In this document: positions 7,435 to 10,413 of the stretch, in pieces
Layout: each line of letters opens with the position of its first letter
How positions within the stretch are numbered: position 1 is the first letter of the stretch
NCBI GenBank assembly: GCA_030639705.1
Contig: DAOWKX010000092.1
Span: 1 to 10,413, forward strand
Source of the DNA: Candidatus Aminicenantota bacterium
Lineage (GTDB): Bacteria; Acidobacteriota; Aminicenantia; UBA2199
Length of the DNA: 10,413 bases
Direction of reading: 5' to 3'
Notes under the pieces: generated by a model
Database searches by the model: none
Told to the model about the DNA's origin: nothing
What the model saw: only the letters and a program-made list of their open reading frames with translations
Position numbers and translations under genes: made by a program

Positions 7435-8255
7435 GAGTTTTTCAATAAATCAAATAATTCCAGGGTGATTTCTCCGATTCTTGGTCCGGGCCTCAGCCAT
7501 TTTGGGTCAGTAATGATTTTAATTTTATTATTTTTCACAGCCCTGATGATTTTATATTTGTTCCAGATGTCCATTACTTTCTGCTTATCAATACCCTGGA
7601 AAAAAACCGAGAATTCGATTATAAAATCGGGATTCATGCTGATAATGGATTCAATTGAGATATTGGGGTATTCAATGCTACCCTCATAGGCATTGATACC
7701 TCCGGAGATTTCGAGAACCTGGTTGAGAAAGTCTTTTTTCCCAATAATGGTCATGTTGCTCAATTGATCTGGATTTCTTCCAGCAATTAATAATGTCTTC
7801 ACTTTTTTCTTATTTGTAGAGTCTTTGCAGATTTTTTCCAAGATTATTTTTATGTTTGAGACCATTAACTTCCCTTTTTTTATTTTCTTCAATTCCTTCG
7901 ATATTGTTATGATGGCCTCATAGAGATGATTCAGAGTCTTATGCTTGACAATGAGAAGTTTTGTTCGGTTTTTTAATATTTTCATTTTTTCAAAATTTTC
8001 CGGATATAGTATGATTAAATCCGGTTTCAGGTGGATGACCATTTCAACATTCAGATCCATAAAACCACCGACTTTGGTGATGGTTCTGGCTTTTTCAGGG
8101 AAATCGCAGAATTTTGTATTACCGACTATAGAGTCTCCTTTACCCAGGGCGAAAACAATTTCAGTCAAGGCCGGAGCCAGGGTGATGATTCTTTCGGAAA
8201 AGATAAGGGATGGAAAAATGGCTATAAAAATTAATAATATCTTAAAAATTTTCAT
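7431..8255 (-). CDS. btuF: periplasmic cobalamin-binding protein, BtuF-like
   Basis: This 274-residue binding protein begins with a signal peptide (MKIFKILLIFIAIFPSLIFS). There is no lipobox cysteine, so it should be soluble in the periplasm. The mature part opens RIITLAPALTEIVFALG (22-38), the classic start of class III (BtuF/FepB-type) binding proteins. It continues with CDFPEKA (50-56), KVGGFMDLNVEMVIHLKPDL (61-80) and ends with WLRPGPRIGEI, close to the C-terminal motif of BtuF relatives. It would collect corrinoid released by the outer-membrane receptor and deliver it to the BtuC/BtuD complex. The ATG at 8255 has no Shine-Dalgarno; the preceding bases are an AT-rich linker after an intercistronic hairpin. 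Cobalamin rather than siderophore specificity is inferred mainly from the upstream riboswitch. Confidence 0.85.
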   Translation of the reverse strand: MKIFKILLIFIAIFPSLIFSERIITLAPALTEIVFALGKGDSIVGNTKFCDFPEKARTITKVGGFMDLNVEMVIHLKPDLIILYPENFEKMKILKNRTKLLIVKHKTLNHLYEAIITISKELKKIKKGKLMVSNIKIILEKICKDSTNKKKVKTLLIAGRNPDQLSNMTIIGKKDFLNQVLEISGGINAYEGSIEYPNISIESIISMNPDFIIEFSVFFQGIDKQKVMDIWNKYKIIRAVKNNKIKIITDPKWLRPGPRIGEITLELFDLLKNS

Positions 8256-8270
8256 AATATTTATTTATTG

Positions 8271-8290
8271 GGCAGCCCCAAAGGGCTGCC
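8271..8290 (-). other. perfect intercistronic hairpin between btuB and btuF
   Basis: GGCAGCCC and GGGCTGCC form a perfect 8-bp GC-rich stem with a 4-nt loop, starting 3 nt after the btuB stop codon. On the - strand it is followed by CAATAAATAAATATT with no T run, so it is not a classical intrinsic terminator for btuB. It may stabilise the 3' end of btuB mRNA, or partly separate btuB expression from that of the transporter genes. Confidence 0.7.
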
Positions 8291-8293
8291 GTT

Positions 8294-10144
8294 TTACATT
8301 ATTTTATATTTTATCCCCAGGATGAAGCGGCTTCCCGGGGCCGGATAACCTAAAACTTCCTGGTATTCATGGTTGAAGGCATTGGTGGCTTTTCCGATAA
8401 GGAAAAGTTTTTTGTTTATGGGAACAGAAAGATTAAAATTAAAGGTATTAAAAGAGGGGCTTTCTCCGGTTTCCCAGAGCATCTCATCATAATCCAGTCT
8501 CTTGCCAACGTAGATCATTTCACCGGAGATGGAAAAATATTTGTGTTTATAGGATATCATGGCTGAAATAGTATGTTTGGGGCGGCGTAGCAGTTCCTGT
8601 TCATTTAGAACATCATAGGTGTCAAGGTAAGTATAGGCAGCCCATACAAGTATTTGATCAAATAGTCTCAGGCTGGCGCTAAACTCGATTCCCGATATGT
8701 CAGCCCGGTTTATGTTGGCATATTTCCAGGTAACCGGGCTGTATCCGATTAAATTCTCATATTGGCTGTTAAAATATACGAGATTAAAGGTAACAGCACT
8801 GGTGTAAATATCCATTCCAATTTCAAAAGAACTGGCTTTTTCCGGTTCCAGTTCTGGATTTCCCCACATGGGATTTAATAATTCCGGCAGGGTGGGAGCC
8901 CGGAAACTCTGGGAGTATGATGCCCTGATTTTAAGTGCATCCGATATCAGGTAGGAGAATCCCAGCTGCGGTGATAATTCCCGGTCAACGTCTTTATACT
9001 TATCATAGCGGATCGAGGCAGAAAGAAGAAATTTCTTGATATCCAGTCCGGTATTCAAAAAAGCTGAAAAATAATTTGTTTTCTCGCTGTTCAGGAGTAT
9101 TCCGGTTTGATCTTCATTGGTTATTTGCTGGTCTGCATAATCGATGCCGGTGTTTATTTGAAAATGATCGAATAGCATTGTCTCGATTGCTGCCTGTCCT
9201 TCTATTATGGTGGATTTGTTCATATAAAATGGTGTCCAGGTATCATCCGGATCTTCAAAATCATACTGGTTCCGGTTATAAGAAAGCTTTAAATTCAGCA
9301 GTGTGGAACCGGAGAATTTATAGGTAAACGGAAGAGCAAAAATGATATTGTCCTGGGAATACGTCCGGTTGGGAGTGGGATTCCCCATATTAATGGGAAT
9401 ACCTGAATCAGAGAGATTGGCCAGAAAAATAAGGGTGGTTTTTAAATGATCATTTTGAAAGTCACTTTTTAAGCTTATCCCTCTATTGAAAAATTCATCA
9501 TTCTCAATTCCGTCGCTGTATTTCAGCAAGGTTCCATTCAAGGTGAATTTGAAATCGCCTGTTTTTTTTGAGAGGTACAAGTTGCCTTCATATGTTCCGT
9601 GACTTCCGGCAAATGCTGCTGCTTCAATGCCTTCTTTTTCTCTGGTTTTTAAATTAATCACCCCGCCCATGGCGTTAGAACCGTAAATGTTGCTTAGGGG
9701 ACCCCTGACGATTTCTACTTTTTCAACTAGGTAGGGGGAAAATAAAGTTGTGTTCAATCCGATAGAACTGGAAGGATCGGTTATTTTAAATCCGTCAATG
9801 AGAACCAGGGTCTGGTTAACCGATGCGCCCCGGGCATAGGAATAGGCCATCTGTCCGTAATGACCACCGTTGAGAACCAGGAATCCCGGGCATTGATTAA
9901 AAAAAGCCTTGAGTCCATCGGTGTTGAAATACTGCAGTTCTTTTTCAGAATAAACAGTAACACTCTGGATGGCCCTGTTAACAGGGATTTTTCCCAAAAC
10001 TTCCACCTCTTCTACAAACATTGATTTTTCAATAGATTTTTTTGAAGAAGAGGATTCTTTTTTTTCATCAGATGTTGTTTTTTCTGAAAGAAGTGTGAAA
10101 GACAATACCAGGCACATAAACAAGAAACAGATTTTTTTGTACAT
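8294..10144 (-). CDS. btuB: TonB-dependent outer-membrane cobalamin receptor, BtuB-like
   Basis: This 616-residue protein is close to the length of E. coli BtuB. A signal peptide (1 to about 20) is followed by a Ser/Lys/Glu-rich linker (about 21-42) and a probable TonB box (VEEVEVLGK, 44-52). The plug domain runs to about 170 and shows SVTVYSEKEL, LVLIDGFKITDPS and VEKVEIVRGPLSNIYGSNAMG with GGVINLKT. The rest alternates short polar and amphipathic strands, as in a 22-strand barrel, with the receptor motif YSQSFRAPTLPELLNP (417-432). The C-terminal GYPAPGSRFILGIKYKI resembles the BtuB end; the final residue is Met rather than the more usual aromatic. It would import cobalamin using TonB-ExbBD energy; those genes are not in the window. 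A strong GGAGG ribosome binding site and a cobalamin riboswitch precede it. The riboswitch makes cobalamin by far the likeliest substrate. Confidence 0.9.
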   Translation of the reverse strand: MYKKICFLFMCLVLSFTLLSEKTTSDEKKESSSSKKSIEKSMFVEEVEVLGKIPVNRAIQSVTVYSEKELQYFNTDGLKAFFNQCPGFLVLNGGHYGQMAYSYARGASVNQTLVLIDGFKITDPSSSIGLNTTLFSPYLVEKVEIVRGPLSNIYGSNAMGGVINLKTREKEGIEAAAFAGSHGTYEGNLYLSKKTGDFKFTLNGTLLKYSDGIENDEFFNRGISLKSDFQNDHLKTTLIFLANLSDSGIPINMGNPTPNRTYSQDNIIFALPFTYKFSGSTLLNLKLSYNRNQYDFEDPDDTWTPFYMNKSTIIEGQAAIETMLFDHFQINTGIDYADQQITNEDQTGILLNSEKTNYFSAFLNTGLDIKKFLLSASIRYDKYKDVDRELSPQLGFSYLISDALKIRASYSQSFRAPTLPELLNPMWGNPELEPEKASSFEIGMDIYTSAVTFNLVYFNSQYENLIGYSPVTWKYANINRADISGIEFSASLRLFDQILVWAAYTYLDTYDVLNEQELLRRPKHTISAMISYKHKYFSISGEMIYVGKRLDYDEMLWETGESPSFNTFNFNLSVPINKKLFLIGKATNAFNHEYQEVLGYPAPGSRFILGIKYKIM

Positions 10145-10149
10145 AAAAG

Positions 10150-10154
10150 CCTCC
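10150..10154 (-). promoter_or_regulatory. strong Shine-Dalgarno of btuB
   Basis: AAAGGAGG on the - strand ends 5 nt before the btuB ATG (10144). It is the strongest ribosome binding site in the window. It is complementary to the CCCTCC at 10203-10208 in its own leader. Confidence 0.8.
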
Positions 10155-10160
10155 TTTAAT

Positions 10161-10260
10161 CTGCATTACAAAACTTATGAGCAATACAGGCCTAAACTTT
10201 TTGGAGGGAACATTTAATTTATACATACTGCCCTCCGCAGCATATATACAAAAAATTAAA
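10161..10260 (-). promoter_or_regulatory. probable riboswitch expression platform (translational)
   Basis: In transcript order, the first hairpin has 12 consecutive base pairs (10248-10237 with 10231-10220, two of them G-U) and a 5-nt loop that reads exactly GGAGG (10236-10232). A 7-bp outer stem (10260-10254 with 10219-10213) sits beyond a 5-nt bulge. Next is the single-stranded anti-Shine-Dalgarno CCCTCC (10208-10203). A second hairpin follows, with 9 pairs including two G-U (10189-10181 with 10169-10161) and an 11-nt loop, and then the Shine-Dalgarno. CCCTCC can pair either with GGAGGG at 10236-10231 or with the Shine-Dalgarno. There is no T run after the first hairpin, so control of translation is more likely than termination. 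Confidence 0.6.
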
Positions 10261-10413
10261 GCTTAATAGGTCTTCCGACTCCCGGGATCTTTAAAACACC
10301 TTCCCTCTCCAGCTCGGGAGAAGTGGTTGTTCTTTTTAAAGACTTTTTCCCGGTCACGGCAGCGGGGGCTGTGGGCTTAAAACAGCTTAATGAAAAGAAT
10401 CCGTTTTTGCCTC
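10261..10413 (-). ncRNA. cobalamin riboswitch aptamer (5' end beyond the window)
   Basis: Read on the - strand, the conserved landmarks come in the right order: ACAGCCCCCGCTGCCGTGA (core CCCCCGC at 10368-10362), ACCACT...GGGAAGGT (about 10328-10298) and the B12-box-like GAGTCGGAAGACC (10281-10269). Helices support a folded RNA: CCGGG (10353-10349) with CCCGG (10286-10282), a perfect 9-bp TCTTTAAAA/TTTTAAAGA pair (10342-10334 with 10296-10288) and TCTCC/GGAGA (10321-10317 with 10310-10306) capping the same arm. The 5' part near 10385-10395 departs from the usual GGGAA/GGTG consensus, and the 5' strand of the closing helix lies past the right edge. Cobalamin riboswitches lower expression when the vitamin is plentiful. 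Position directly ahead of a BtuB-like gene fits this. Confidence 0.85.

Noticed and set aside
8271..8290. btuB/btuF hairpin as an intrinsic terminator
   Set aside because: On the coding (-) strand the stem is followed by CAATAAATAAA, not a T run. On the + strand only four T follow, and no + strand gene ends there.
9969..10217. + strand ORF over the btuB start and leader
   Set aside because: It is complementary to the btuB signal-peptide/linker region and the regulatory leader, and its composition reflects those.

Overview
The window is an AT-rich stretch of a diderm (Gram-negative-type) bacterial chromosome. It encodes a TonB-dependent outer-membrane receptor, a periplasmic binding protein and a tail-specific protease. 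I cannot fix the phylum: the proteins look well diverged from the Escherichia coli versions, and no rRNA or tRNA lies in the window. I see no CRISPR array, phage gene or intact transposase.

Left half, + strand. Bases 1-222 are the 3' end of an unrecognised gene, followed by a probable terminator (247-283). Next is a metallo-beta-lactamase-fold hydrolase of the dihydropterin/aminobenzene-phosphate-synthase-like group (431-1279). A large membrane-anchored LTA-synthase-type alkaline-phosphatase-superfamily protein (1302-3284) follows 22 bp later. After a gap holding a good promoter candidate comes a periplasmic tail-specific protease, Prc/Tsp (3404-5536).

Middle, 5533-5715. The convergent ends of prc and the right-hand operon are joined by a quasi-palindromic element of about 183 bp. 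It has 19-bp terminal inverted repeats that begin and end in TTAA, and both flanking genes take their stop codons from those ends.

Right half, - strand. Reading right to left this is a cobalamin uptake operon: a cobalamin riboswitch (cut by the window's right edge), an elaborate leader, a BtuB-like receptor, a BtuF-like binding protein, a BtuD-like ATPase and a BtuC-like permease. BtuB would bring corrinoid across the outer membrane with TonB energy, BtuF would capture it in the periplasm, and BtuC/BtuD would move it into the cytoplasm. The last three genes overlap; btuB is separated from btuF by a perfect 8-bp intercistronic hairpin.

The least expected items are: (1) the riboswitch leader, where a GGAGG-loop hairpin, a CCCTCC anti-Shine-Dalgarno and the real GGAGG Shine-Dalgarno could form mutually exclusive pairings; (2) the TTAA-ended palindrome between the convergent genes; and (3) the replacement of a normally conserved metal-site histidine by serine in the LTA-synthase-like protein. 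I found no convincing wholly new multi-gene system.
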